DNA of 64,000 bases from Latilactobacillus sakei subsp. sakei DSM 20017 = JCM 1157. Its GTDB lineage: Bacteria > Bacillota > Bacilli > Lactobacillales > Lactobacillaceae. The notes under the pieces are model-generated. The model ran no database searches. It had not been told where the DNA came from and was given only the letters and a program-made list of their open reading frames with translations. This document shows positions 37,250 to 46,086 of the stretch, one piece after another (positions within the stretch are counted from its first letter, which is position 1; every line of letters starts with the position of its first letter). The position numbers and the translations under genes are program-made. The stretch is taken from assembly GCF_002370355.1 (NCBI RefSeq), contig NZ_AP017929.1:1-64000 (forward strand), written 5' to 3'.

Positions 37250-37891
37250 TTAATAAATTTTCAATGACTTCTTTGCCCGCCACAAAATAATCAGAAAAAG
37301 ACCTTCGAGGATGACAAAAAAGCAGATAAAGCACAGCATAAAATACTGCTCGGGTAACACTAAAATAATGGGATCTAACAGCGGGTCAAACTGCCAGTCG
37401 AGGTTGCGAAATAGCAATTCATGAAATAACACGAAAAAGCGATCAAAGCTAACACTGGCAATCAACCCAATTACAATCGGCATAACCAGTGCGACTTGCA
37501 TCGGTCGAATATAGCGCCATTGCCTCCCCGACTTAAAATCACGCCGCCAGCCTCTAAGTGCCGGCACAATCGTCACCAGGAAAATGACCGCCGTTAATAA
37601 GAAGAGGTGTTTAACTTCCTTAAAATGCGCCAAGCCATTTGCTGACATCTTGAAATGTGGCAACACTAGCGATTGTCCACCCGGCAAAACCAAATAACGC
37701 ATCAAGCGGTTAAACTCGTGCATTAACGTCGCCTGGCTCATCTGCATTTGCGCTGCCAAATGAAGTTGTCGGCTTACCAAGTCATAGCTCAACCAACCGA
37801 TAACAATCGCCGCTAGAATACTCCCACTAACGATACTGAGATAAAAAACTAGCCAGTTGCCCGTTTTTTTGACGCCGTTTAAACTTCCCAT
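37250..37891 (-). CDS. TIGR01906-family integral membrane protein (DUF1461)
   Basis: 213 aa with four hydrophobic segments (about 14-38, 95-113, 129-150, 181-203) and a large extracytoplasmic loop containing YLVLPGGQSLVLPHFKMSANG. The HFKEVKHLF stretch and overall plan match TIGR01906/DUF1461, a Lactobacillales/Bacilli family of unknown role. Overlaps the NagD-like gene by 13 bases; last gene of the phosphatase operon. Confidence 0.8.
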   Translation of the reverse strand: MGSLNGVKKTGNWLVFYLSIVSGSILAAIVIGWLSYDLVSRQLHLAAQMQMSQATLMHEFNRLMRYLVLPGGQSLVLPHFKMSANGLAHFKEVKHLFLLTAVIFLVTIVPALRGWRRDFKSGRQWRYIRPMQVALVMPIVIGLIASVSFDRFFVLFHELLFRNLDWQFDPLLDPIILVLPEQYFMLCFICFFVILEGLFLIILWRAKKSLKIY

Positions 37892-38664
37892 TCAGCTAAA
37901 CTATTGATAATATGCGTTGGTTGCGCCGTGACTTTTGCCAAATCAGCCGGTGTTGAAACGCCCGTATAAACTAATAAGGTTGCCATTTCAGCATTTAAAC
38001 CCGCTTTGATGTCTGTATTATAGTTATCGCCGACCATTACCACTTGGTCCTTAGTTAACCCGAATTGTTCGAGTGCCATTTCCATAATAATTTTTTCTGG
38101 TTTACCGATATAAAGCGCTGATTGTTGTGTTGCGCGTTCAACTAAGGCAATCACTGAACCTGCACCAGGCACTAAGCCACGTTCATTAGGTAAGTTGGTA
38201 TCGGCATTCGTCCCAATAAAAAGAGCGCCGCGTTTAATCGCGAGCGTTGCCAATTCAAATTTGTGGTAAGTGACATCGTAGTCTAAGCCAACCACCACGT
38301 AGTCTGGATCATATTCGTTAGTTCTAAAACCAGCATCTAATAAAGCTTGTTTCAAACCAATTTCGCCGATGACATACACTGTCTTGCCATTTGCTTGACC
38401 GCCATTTAGGTTTAACAAATAACGCGCCGTTGCCAATGATGGGGTGTAAACTTGGTCTTCGGTTGCATGAATATCATGGTTATCTGCTAAATTTTTGATC
38501 ACCGCTGCGGGTGATTTAGTGGTGTTATTCGTTAAAAACATAAAAGGGATGTTCTTAGCTTGGAGCCGTTCAATAAAATCACGTGCTTCTGGCATCTGTT
38601 CGCTACCGCGATAAACTGTCCCGTCTAAATCGATTAAGTAGCCTGCGTAGTTTGTTTTTGTCAT
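37879..38664 (-). CDS. NagD/AraL-like HAD phosphatase (TIGR01457)
   Basis: 261-aa class IIA HAD phosphatase. Motif I is YLIDLDGTVYRG, motif II is FLTNNTTKS, motif III Lys lies in YIGKPEKII, and motif IV is MVGDNYNTDIKAG; the C2-type cap sits between II and III. TIGR01457 members hydrolyse small phosphometabolites with broad specificity. Eight bases downstream of yutD and overlapping the next gene, in the order yutD-yutF typical of Bacilli. Confidence 0.87.
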   Translation of the reverse strand: MTKTNYAGYLIDLDGTVYRGSEQMPEARDFIERLQAKNIPFMFLTNNTTKSPAAVIKNLADNHDIHATEDQVYTPSLATARYLLNLNGGQANGKTVYVIGEIGLKQALLDAGFRTNEYDPDYVVVGLDYDVTYHKFELATLAIKRGALFIGTNADTNLPNERGLVPGAGSVIALVERATQQSALYIGKPEKIIMEMALEQFGLTKDQVVMVGDNYNTDIKAGLNAEMATLLVYTGVSTPADLAKVTAQPTHIINSLAEWEV

Positions 38665-38672
38665 TTAGTTAC

Positions 38673-39290
38673 TCACTTTCCAGTTTCCTTTGGGGAATTA
38701 CTCTCTAATGGTCGAATCTTAAAGTGGCGCTTATTAACGGATTTTTTATTCTCCGTGACCGCTTTTTGCGGCTGTTCTTTAGTCACTTTTTGATTAGGTG
38801 TTACTTTACGTTCCGTGAAGCCTTGCTTTTGCCGGCGTTGTTTCTGTGGTCCTCGCCGGCGATTACTACGGCGATTTTCGTTGCGAATCTGTGGTTTACC
38901 TTGTCGTTCTAAGACAAAATAGGCACAACCAAAATTACAATATTCATATAGGTAGTCTTGGAGTGTATCAATTAATTGATCCTTATTGGCCCGTCGATTA
39001 GTTGATTTGTAGAATCCCTTAAGGCGTAGTTGTTCAAAACCCCAGTCCGCCACAATATAATCGTACTTCGCAAGAACCTCGTTATAGCGTTCGTTTAGCT
39101 TTTCAGCATCAAAACCATCGCGATAATTGGCGACCACTTCGTAGGCACACTTATCGATGTCAATCATGGTTTCACTCTTAACAACGACGTGCTGTGGTAC
39201 TTCCGGTTGTTTAGCCGCTGCAATCATTTCTTTTTCAAGCGCCCGAGTTACCTTCTTAGCAATCTTCGGTTTTGTTTTTGTATCCGCCAC
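38673..39290 (-). CDS. yutD: YutD-family protein (DUF1027)
   Basis: 205 aa. Residues about 40-125 form the YutD domain (KCAYEVVANYRDGFDAEKLNERY... and YLYEYCNFGCAYFVLE). The C-terminal 75 residues are a strongly basic low-complexity tail (RRSNRRRGPQKQRRQKQG), suggesting nucleic-acid contact. This extension is longer than in B. subtilis YutD. The family is essential-associated or wall-linked in some reports, but no biochemical function is fixed. Confidence 0.82.
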   Translation of the reverse strand: MADTKTKPKIAKKVTRALEKEMIAAAKQPEVPQHVVVKSETMIDIDKCAYEVVANYRDGFDAEKLNERYNEVLAKYDYIVADWGFEQLRLKGFYKSTNRRANKDQLIDTLQDYLYEYCNFGCAYFVLERQGKPQIRNENRRSNRRRGPQKQRRQKQGFTERKVTPNQKVTKEQPQKAVTENKKSVNKRHFKIRPLESNSPKETGK

Positions 39291-39308
39291 GGCGAACCTC
39301 CTCTTCCC

Positions 39309-40688
39309 TTAAACGGGATATTTTTGTGTTAAATAGGTAGCAACTGCATTTCTCAGAAAATCAGGGAACATAATTTCAGTCTCCCCGACAATTTCAATGG
39401 TTGGGAAAAACGGAATAAAGAGATAATGATCAACTGTCGTCAACGTATAGCTAGCTTCAGGATCAATCTCCTGACCATGCCAAAAGACGCGGCGTAATGT
39501 CATATCCACTGTAATCCCATCATAAACGATGTCTCCAAAGATTTTACCACGGAAACTCATCCCTTTAATCGGGAACTTACGTAAGAATAACCGATTTTTT
39601 TCCATTTCTAAGACTAACCGCCATAAATCGTAGCCCTTTAAAGTGACTTTAATCAAATGCATCGGATGCGGTAATTGACTCTGCAGGTCATCTTTGGTGA
39701 CCAAACCTGCTTCGAGCCCCCCTAAAAATAGGCCGGTGTTCAAAACAGCGGCTTCTGTTTGCGTTGCCGCTTCAATCGCTTTTAACCCGGCCGTCATCAT
39801 CGGTGACTCTCCAATGGTAGCAATCGGCAGTGCTTCTGGCAAGTCGGCCACCACTTGGGCTGCTAATTGGGCATGCCCTTGTGCTAAATAACCCGCAATT
39901 TCAGCCTCATCCGCCGCTTCTTCTGGTAAATCGGCCGTCAAGACAGTGCGGGCTTTCCGGTCAACCGGGCGATGGTTAGCATCGAGTGTTAACGTGATAT
40001 CGCCAATATAATGACCGTACTTTTCGGCAGCCGTTAATAATGTTTGATTCACCATCAGCCCATCTTTTAAGAGATGATGTGTGTGGGCGCCGCAGATAAC
40101 GTCGATTTCAGGATAGTGTTCTGCCAACCATTGATCTGTTGTTAAGCCCAGATGTGATAGTAATACTAAGACATCGTACTGCCCTTCAATTTGCGCCAGT
40201 AATTGTGGCATTTCTTCACTAATTGTGACAGGATCCCAACCATTAGGTCGATATGTCAAAAAGAATGGCGCCGTTAATCCGACAACCGCAATCCGCGTCC
40301 CTTGATCAGTTGTGATAATGCGGTACGGTTGCGCAAATTTAGCGAGGGTGTTTGTGGATTGTTCATAGAGATTTGCTAACAATACGGGGAAATTCGCATG
40401 ATCGTATAGATGTTCCAACTGTGCATGACTATTGCCAATGCCTTCATTATTACCAATTGTCACACCATCATAACCAATTTGATTCAACAGGGTCGTATTA
40501 ATCTGGCCGTCTGTTGCTTCAGTTAAAGGGTGACTACGATCCATTGCATCCCCGATATCAAACGTTAAGACCGTTTCACCTTTTTGCCGATAGGCCGCTT
40601 GGTGGGCTAACAAGAAGCGGCGCATTCGAGGCCAATTTTCAAAATGCGAGTGTAAGTCGTTCGTGTGTAAGATGTGAATAGTTTCCAT
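39309..40688 (-). CDS. yunD: Cytosolic metallophosphatase/5'-nucleotidase (YunD type)
   Basis: 459 aa with no signal peptide, so cytosolic unlike UshA. The N-terminal calcineurin-like domain has HTNDLHSH (9-16), FDIGDAMD, GNNEG and SHLG, with the metal-binding GAHTHH near 202; the C-terminal 5'-nucleotidase domain (about 280-455) carries the substrate-stacking aromatics. It is expected to hydrolyse nucleotides or UDP-sugars. Co-transcribed with a second metallophosphoesterase gene upstream (12-base spacing) and with yutD. Confidence 0.88.
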   Translation of the reverse strand: METIHILHTNDLHSHFENWPRMRRFLLAHQAAYRQKGETVLTFDIGDAMDRSHPLTEATDGQINTTLLNQIGYDGVTIGNNEGIGNSHAQLEHLYDHANFPVLLANLYEQSTNTLAKFAQPYRIITTDQGTRIAVVGLTAPFFLTYRPNGWDPVTISEEMPQLLAQIEGQYDVLVLLSHLGLTTDQWLAEHYPEIDVICGAHTHHLLKDGLMVNQTLLTAAEKYGHYIGDITLTLDANHRPVDRKARTVLTADLPEEAADEAEIAGYLAQGHAQLAAQVVADLPEALPIATIGESPMMTAGLKAIEAATQTEAAVLNTGLFLGGLEAGLVTKDDLQSQLPHPMHLIKVTLKGYDLWRLVLEMEKNRLFLRKFPIKGMSFRGKIFGDIVYDGITVDMTLRRVFWHGQEIDPEASYTLTTVDHYLFIPFFPTIEIVGETEIMFPDFLRNAVATYLTQKYPV

Positions 40689-40700
40689 TTTGTCATCCTC

Positions 40701-41303
40701 TTATTTTAATTGCGTTAACGCCTTTTGTTTTGCCGTCAAGATTGCTTCAATCTCCGCTACTGATAAAGGTGTCCCAAATGGTAGTGGTGTTTTCAATAAT
40801 TCACGTTCTGGGGCGTCAATCCCCACGTTGATATTCTCAGCAATTGGTAGCATGTTGTGGTGAATGTGGCCATGCAAGTTAACCGTTTGGCTAACTTTAC
40901 CGAGTAACAGCGGATAATGGGTTAAGAAATACTGCCGGTGATTAATCTTAATTAGCGCCCCGACATCGACAAATTGATAGTGCGGGTGTGCCTCTGTTCC
41001 CGGATCGTGCTTCTTCAAATATTTAAAGAAGGCACGGTTGTCATGATTGCCCTTCACCAGAATAATCTGACCATTCAATGCGCCGAGCAAAGCATTAACT
41101 TGCGCAAAAGCAGTTGGTTTATTCGGGACTAATGCAACGTCTCCTAATAGGTAAACCTGATCCTCCGATTGAACACGCTGATTCCAGTTAGTCACAATCG
41201 TCTCATTCATGGTGGCCACATCCGCAAACGGTCGTGGCGCAAAGTCATTCATCCCGAGTAATTCTTCATGATAGAAATGGGTATCCGCTGTAAAATAAAT
41301 CAT
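40701..41303 (-). CDS. Calcineurin-like metallophosphoesterase
   Basis: 200 aa from the ATG at 41303, chosen over a GTG four codons upstream because GGTGG lies at the right distance. All five motifs are present: FTADTHFYH, LLGDVAL, KGNHDNR, LTHYPLL and LHGHIHH. The compact single domain resembles phage-type and YfcE-like phosphoesterases, with unknown physiological substrate. Second gene of the operon that begins at 41630. Confidence 0.85.
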   Translation of the reverse strand: MIYFTADTHFYHEELLGMNDFAPRPFADVATMNETIVTNWNQRVQSEDQVYLLGDVALVPNKPTAFAQVNALLGALNGQIILVKGNHDNRAFFKYLKKHDPGTEAHPHYQFVDVGALIKINHRQYFLTHYPLLLGKVSQTVNLHGHIHHNMLPIAENINVGIDAPERELLKTPLPFGTPLSVAEIEAILTAKQKALTQLK

Positions 41304-41315
41304 TTTATCAACCAC

Positions 41316-41630
41316 CTAGCCAATATGATTTGCTTTTAAAACTTCTTTAAAAGCCTCTTCGACAGGCCCCGGTGTTTTCTCCCATTCTTCCCATTCTGTA
41401 AAATCAACAGCGGGCATCGTATAAGTATTATTAATATAGTCTTCGTAAGTTTGAACGGCATTAGAATGTGGAATGTTTAATTGCAAAATCCGCACACCCT
41501 TAATTAACCCGCGATTAGCGGCGAGTTCTGCCCGCCCATTCATAAAAATATTGCCTAACTCATAGTACGTTGAACCGTCTAAGCGTGTAATTTCTTCAAT
41601 AATATCAAACACTTGTTGTTTCTCTGCCAT
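41316..41630 (-). CDS. Conserved hypothetical 104-aa protein
   Basis: Soluble acidic protein, first structural gene of the phosphatase operon. It has a mixed alpha/beta pattern with GLIKGVRILQLNIPHSNAVQ centrally and an aromatic/acidic segment FTEWEEWEKTPGP near the end. I do not recognise the family. The upstream region to 41684 lacks an obvious promoter, so expression should depend on read-through of the terminator at 41684-41717. Confidence 0.7.
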   Translation of the reverse strand: MAEKQQVFDIIEEITRLDGSTYYELGNIFMNGRAELAANRGLIKGVRILQLNIPHSNAVQTYEDYINNTYTMPAVDFTEWEEWEKTPGPVEEAFKEVLKANHIG

Positions 41631-41683
41631 AGTGTGACTCCCTATTCTTATCCGATTTCAGTTACGTTCATTTTACCAATATG

Positions 41684-41717
41684 TACGCAAAAAAACCACT
41701 ATCCGTAGACAGTGGTT
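41684..41717 (-). terminator. Terminator/attenuator ahead of the phosphatase operon
   Basis: Minus-strand AACCACT, 10-base loop, AGTGGTT (41694-41717), then a run of seven T. It lies between a strong promoter (41776-41804) and the first gene (41630), and the stop codon of a 19-codon leader ORF falls in it. This is the architecture of transcription attenuation. Confidence 0.75.
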
Positions 41718-41758
41718 GGCATAAGAGAGAAAGAGAATTGATAAAAAGGTAATTGCAT
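41699..41758 (-). CDS. Putative 19-aa leader peptide
   Basis: ATG at 41756-41758, stop TAG at 41699-41701, encoding MQLPFYQFSFSLMPTTVYG. AAGG lies five bases before the ATG and the predicted RNA 5' end is only about a dozen bases upstream. The RNA can also fold AAGGTA (41762-41767) onto TACCTT (41746-41751), hiding the ribosome site. A ribosome finishing the ORF would sit on the terminator stem, so translation should favour read-through. Aromatic-rich (three Phe, two Tyr), but there is no run of one amino acid. It could instead be a short independent RNA. Confidence 0.5.
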   Translation of the reverse strand: MQLPFYQFSFSLMPTTVYG

Positions 41759-41775
41759 AAGTACCTTACAGACAT

Positions 41776-41804
41776 AATATACCGCTCAATGTAAGCGTTG
41801 TCAA
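41776..41804 (-). promoter_or_regulatory. Strong sigma-A promoter of the leader
   Basis: Minus-strand TTGACA (41799-41804), 17-base spacer, TATATT (41776-41781). It is the only convincing promoter before the operon at 41630. Confidence 0.85.
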
Positions 41805-41923
41805 TTATTATTTAGTAATAATTCGATTAATTTATAACTGGGTTCTAACACGATGATAGGTTTTTTAGAAAAATAATGGTATCTTAATTAGTAGTTTTAA
41901 ATTTAATTAGGAGGCCGTTAACT

Positions 41924-43251
41924 TTGTTAAAGTCCAAATCACAACTGGGCATCGTGCTCTTTTGCTGCTTTTACTTTCTCTTATTATCTGGCTTTACAGT
42001 TGTTGGTCATCGCGGTGATCCCATTAATGCCCCGGAAGAAACATTCCAGAGTATTGATATGGCCTTTTCGCAAGGTGCCAACTACGTCGAACTCGATTTA
42101 CATGAGTCTCAAGATGGCGTCTTAGTCATCTCGCACGATCGTAATCTAAAACGTGTCACCGGTGTCGACACCATTGTTTCTCAAAACACGTTTGCCAAAT
42201 TAAGCACACTAAAAATGAGTAATGGTGAACCTGTCCATAGCGTTGAACAGTTATTCCAACACTATCAGAACAACCCCAATGCGAAATTCTTAATTGAAAC
42301 CAAGAAAACAAAAAGGGTAACCCGCAGGACATGGAAGCCAAATTAGTTGCGCTCATTCAAAAGTATCACCTGCAAAAGCGGATCATGGTCCATTCCTTCT
42401 CGTTACCAAGTTTAATCAATATGCAAAAACTAATGCCTGAGATTCCCCGCATTTTTATCGTGGGTAGTCTCAAGCGGATTTCATTTGAAAGCTTCAAATA
42501 TGCGGACGGAATTAACATTTCTTCCGAATTAGTGACGCCGACGATTATCAAACAATTGCATTACCTCCACCAAAAAGTCTACGTCTGGAATGAAATGGCC
42601 GAAAATCAAGCCACTTGGAACTGGCTCGTTAACCTCGATGTGGATGGCGTCGTCACTAATTATCCCGCGCTAGGCCGACATTACCAAGCCGCCCAAGATC
42701 AATCCCAGATTGAATCCTTAGAAACGACTGGTCAGGTCAATAGCGTTCACGATTTAACCACCGTTGAAAACCCCTACGAACAAGTGCCCACTAAAGCACC
42801 GGCTAAGGCTGGTCATAGCTACGACGTAACCCAAACCGTCACGGTTGCCGATCAGACCTATTATCGAATTGGCACTAACCGGTTTGTATTAAGCGATGCG
42901 ATTAATGTTGGCCAAACCGCCCAAGCAGCTTCCTTATTGGTAGGCAAAACAGCCCAGATCAAACCCAATCCGATGACTGTTGCGACTTGGAATAGTCCCT
43001 TGCATCCGACCCAGACAACCGGTCAGCTGCTAGCTAATAGTCGCCACAAAATATTAGCCGTTCGCTATGTTGGCAATCAGGTTTGGCTCCAAACCGCAAC
43101 CGGCTGGTTCAAAAGTCGCCAAGCATTGATTCAATTGGATCCTAATACTGATTTACCAACCATTGCATTAGCTTATTACCGGCAATTGCCAAAACAACTC
43201 CGCCCCACAAACCTACTATTAAAACATTCCTTTTTTAACACTAAATTCTAA
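41924..43251 (+). pseudogene. Frameshifted membrane glycerophosphodiester phosphodiesterase
   Basis: Two reading frames (41924-42346 and 42331-43251) together form one GDPD protein of about 440 aa. The first encodes an N-terminal membrane anchor, VVGHRGDPINAPEETFQSI and ELDLHESQDGVLVISHD (catalytic His, Glu, Asp). The second continues the barrel (VYVWNEM, NLDVDGVVTNYP) and ends in a surface SH3/SLAP-like region with repeated TVADQTYYRIGTNRFVLSD-type strands. The break is at an A-run near 42306-42318: a -1 shift restores the frame. Either a genuine inactivating indel or a sequencing error. TTG start with TAGGAGG. Confidence 0.8.
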
Positions 43252-43265
43252 CAAGGCAGGCTATT

Positions 43266-43598
43266 ATGACAATCGACCACGATCAACTGATTCGCTCCGT
43301 TCAAAAAACACTTCCGAAAGAAGACACGCTCGATCATATCTCAACACTTTTTAAAATTCTTGGCGATAAGACCCGCGCTAAAATTCTGTACGCACTCTTC
43401 CAATCAGAATTACGGGTTTACGATATCGTCAGCGTTTTAGAGATGTCACAATCTTCAATCTCACATCAACTACGGGTACTCAAACAAGCAAAGCTCGTTA
43501 AGAGTCGCAAAGAAGGCAAAGAAGTTTACTACTCCCTTGCTGACAACCATGTGATTAACATCTTCTCACAAGTCATCGCGCACGTTAACGAGCACTAA
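43266..43598 (+). CDS. ArsR/SmtB-family zinc-type repressor
   Basis: 110-aa winged-helix repressor. HTH residues about 50-72 (YDIVSVLEMSQSSISHQLRVL). The C-terminal helix has D93-x-H95-x10-H106-x2-E109, exactly the alpha-5 interfacial Zn(II) site of SmtB/CzrA, and there is no cysteine at all, excluding a CadC-type Cd/Pb alpha-3 site. It should dissociate from DNA on zinc (or cobalt) excess and derepress the P-type ATPase downstream, whose operator is at 43709-43732. Starts 14 bases after the GDPD gene. Confidence 0.9.
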   Translation: MTIDHDQLIRSVQKTLPKEDTLDHISTLFKILGDKTRAKILYALFQSELRVYDIVSVLEMSQSSISHQLRVLKQAKLVKSRKEGKEVYYSLADNHVINIFSQVIAHVNEH

Positions 43599-43602
43599 TT
43601 AT

Positions 43603-43648
43603 TACAAGAGGCTGCAGCAAATTAACTTTTGCTGCAGCCTCTTTTTCT
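43603..43648 (+). terminator. Terminator between the ArsR gene and the ATPase gene
   Basis: GAGGCTGCAGCAAA / TTTGCTGCAGCCTC followed by TTTTTCTC. It separates the regulator transcript from the ATPase unit, which has its own promoter. Confidence 0.9.
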
Positions 43649-43672
43649 CTAAACGACTACAAACTAAACGGG

Positions 43673-43732
43673 TTGCATTTTATAGGTTGTGGTGTTATCT
43701 TATAGGTAACATATGAATATATGCTCATATGT
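43673..43732 (+). promoter_or_regulatory. ATPase promoter with ArsR-type operator
   Basis: TTGCAT (43673-43678), 17-base spacer, TATCTT (43696-43701). It is followed by an imperfect palindrome at 43709-43732, ACATATGA and TCATATGT separated by 8 bases, similar to ArsR/SmtB operators (ATATGAA-N6-TTCATAT). Its position over the start point fits repression. Confidence 0.75.
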
Positions 43733-43803
43733 ATATCTAATTCGTAAATATAACGATTTAGATCCGAATTGACAGTTCATTAACCAATAAGGAGGACTCA
43801 TCA

Positions 43804-45894
43804 ATGACACAAATTCAATTAGCAGGTATCGATTGTGCCGCCTGCGCTACCAAAATCGAAACAAACGTCAAAAAATTACCGCAAGTCCAAGATTGCGCGG
43901 TTAACTTTGCGACGCAAAAACTGAGTTATGAATTAACCGGTGATCAAGCCGCCACCGCGTTTGAATTAGAGCTTCAACAATTGTTAACGACAATTGAACC
44001 AGATGTCACCATTCAAAAATCATTACCGGCTGCGGGCCAAACACCCCCTAAGAAATTTAAATTTAATCTAGACTTGGTTCGAATTATCATTAGCGGCCTT
44101 TTACTATTAGGAAGCTACGTCTTACCACTTAGTCAGCCGCTACTAATCAGCTTGTTGCTAGTCGCTTTTGTCCTCATCGGTTACGATATTATCTGGACAG
44201 CCATCCGGAATATTCTTCACGGCCAATGGTTTGACGAAAACTTCCTAATGACCGTTGCCACCATTGGGGCCTTTGGGATTGGCGAATACGCTGAAGCAGT
44301 TGGCGTAATGCTGTTCTATCAAGTCGGTGAATATTTCCAAAGTTTAGCAATCAATCGCTCACGGGATTCAATCGCTAGTTTGGTTGCGATTAAACCGACT
44401 TTTGCCAACCTCCAAACTAGCCAAGGCCTCCAACAAGTTGCGCCTGAAGCCGTTCAAGTTGGTGCAACCATTTTAATTAAGCCTGGTGAAAAAGTACCAC
44501 TAGATGGGACCGTCATCGCGGGCAGTAGTTTTGTCGATACCGCTGCGGTCACCGGTGAATCGGTGCCTCGTTCATTTAACGTTGGCGATACCCTCTTGAG
44601 TGGCAGCATTAATCAATCCGGTCTTTTGACCCTTCAAGTCACAAAACCTTACGCTGACTCGACGGTCGCTAAGATTTTAGACCTGGTTGAAAATGCTAGC
44701 AGCCAAAAAGCGCCGACTGAAAACTTCATCACTCGCTTTGCGAAAGTCTATACCCCAATCGTGGTAGGCTTTGCCGTATTATTAGCAGTTGTACCACCAC
44801 TCTTTTTAGGACAACCCTTCTCAGATTGGCTCTACCGGGCACTCATCTTCTTAGTGATTTCTTGTCCATGTGCGTTAGTCATTTCAATTCCGCTCGGCTT
44901 TTTTGCCGGTATTGGGACTGCTTCTAAAAACGGCATCCTGGTCAAAGGGAGCAATTACCTCGAAGCTTTAAACGATGTGCGGACAGTTGTTTTCGATAAA
45001 ACAGGAACGTTAACCCAAGGTAGTTTTACCGTTACAGCAATTCACGCTGTCGATCATCAACCGAAACATTTACTCGCATTAGCCGCTTTAGCAGAACAAC
45101 ACTCAACACATCCGATTGCACAATCCATCATTGCTGCTAATCAAGCACCACTCAATCAAACACTCAGTGCGGTCACAGAAGTTGCTGGTCACGGCGTTAG
45201 TGCAACTCTTGACGGCCAATCCCTAAAAGTGGGTAAAGCTAGCTGGCTCAAGGAACAAGGGTTAACACCACTCACACCTACTGAAGTCGGTACTGCGGTG
45301 CACATCGCTTATGGCACTGATTATCTTGGTTACCTCGTTATTTCAGATCAGCTTAAAAAAGATGCTGCCACAGCAATTGCGCAACTGAAAAAAGTCGGCA
45401 TCCGCCAAACGATGATGCTAACTGGTGATAACGACGCAATCGCTAAACAAGTCAGCCAATCATTGGGAATTGATCATTATCAAAGTGAACTACTTCCTCA
45501 AGACAAAGTGGCTACTTTAGCCAGCCTGACTGATAACCGTGCACAAAACGGCAAGGTGGCCTTCGTTGGTGACGGGATTAATGATACCCCCGTTCTTGCT
45601 CGAGCCGATGTCGGTGTTGCGATGGGCGGTTTAGGTTCCGACGCTGCGATTGAAGCAGCCGACATCGTTTTGATGTCCGATGAACCAACTAAGTTAGCAA
45701 CTGCCATCGATATTGCCCGTTTCACCCGCAAAATCGTCTGGCAAAACATTGCTTTTGCGCTCATCGTTAAAGCAATCTTCTTATTACTAGGTGCATTTGG
45801 CATTGCAACCATGTGGGAAGCCGTTTTTGCAGACGTTGGCGTAACCCTAATTGCCATTTTAAATGCCTTGCGTATTATGAGAAAATCGAACTAA
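43804..45894 (+). CDS. Heavy-metal-exporting P1B-type ATPase (Zn/Cd/Co class)
   Basis: 696 aa. One HMA domain at residues 1-70 with the CAAC metal-binding pair (C11, C14), then membrane helices, the CPC motif (354-356) in the transport site, phosphorylated Asp in DKTGTLT (D398), the HP dipeptide in THPIAQS, and GDGINDTPVL. The CPC with Lys/Asp-rich final helix and a Zn-type repressor next door indicate Zn/Cd/Co(II) export rather than copper. It has its own promoter and operator. Confidence 0.92.
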   Translation: MTQIQLAGIDCAACATKIETNVKKLPQVQDCAVNFATQKLSYELTGDQAATAFELELQQLLTTIEPDVTIQKSLPAAGQTPPKKFKFNLDLVRIIISGLLLLGSYVLPLSQPLLISLLLVAFVLIGYDIIWTAIRNILHGQWFDENFLMTVATIGAFGIGEYAEAVGVMLFYQVGEYFQSLAINRSRDSIASLVAIKPTFANLQTSQGLQQVAPEAVQVGATILIKPGEKVPLDGTVIAGSSFVDTAAVTGESVPRSFNVGDTLLSGSINQSGLLTLQVTKPYADSTVAKILDLVENASSQKAPTENFITRFAKVYTPIVVGFAVLLAVVPPLFLGQPFSDWLYRALIFLVISCPCALVISIPLGFFAGIGTASKNGILVKGSNYLEALNDVRTVVFDKTGTLTQGSFTVTAIHAVDHQPKHLLALAALAEQHSTHPIAQSIIAANQAPLNQTLSAVTEVAGHGVSATLDGQSLKVGKASWLKEQGLTPLTPTEVGTAVHIAYGTDYLGYLVISDQLKKDAATAIAQLKKVGIRQTMMLTGDNDAIAKQVSQSLGIDHYQSELLPQDKVATLASLTDNRAQNGKVAFVGDGINDTPVLARADVGVAMGGLGSDAAIEAADIVLMSDEPTKLATAIDIARFTRKIVWQNIAFALIVKAIFLLLGAFGIATMWEAVFADVGVTLIAILNALRIMRKSN

Positions 45895-45937
45895 TTCATA
45901 TTTGAGATTAGTTTCACATAATAGATACATTAATAAA

Positions 45938-45980
45938 AGAACGACCGTTAAAAGTAATTGTTAACAGCCGTTCTTTTTTA
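45938..45980 (+). terminator. Terminator after the P-type ATPase gene
   Basis: AAGAACG and CGTTCTT, with inner GTTAA/TTAAC pairing, then TTTTTT. Confidence 0.75.
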
Positions 45981-46086
45981 GTAGGAAGCGCTTTTTAATT
46001 GTGAGCAAATATGCTAGAATGAGGTTATCCTAATTTTAGATTAACCGCACCTTGGTTAAAATTTAACAAAGAAAGCTGGGACTGCA

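Noticed and set aside
42300-42320. Programmed -1 frameshift in the GDPD gene
   Set aside because: The slippery sequence lacks a standard X-XXY-YYZ heptamer and no downstream pseudoknot or upstream Shine-Dalgarno stimulator is obvious; an indel is simpler.
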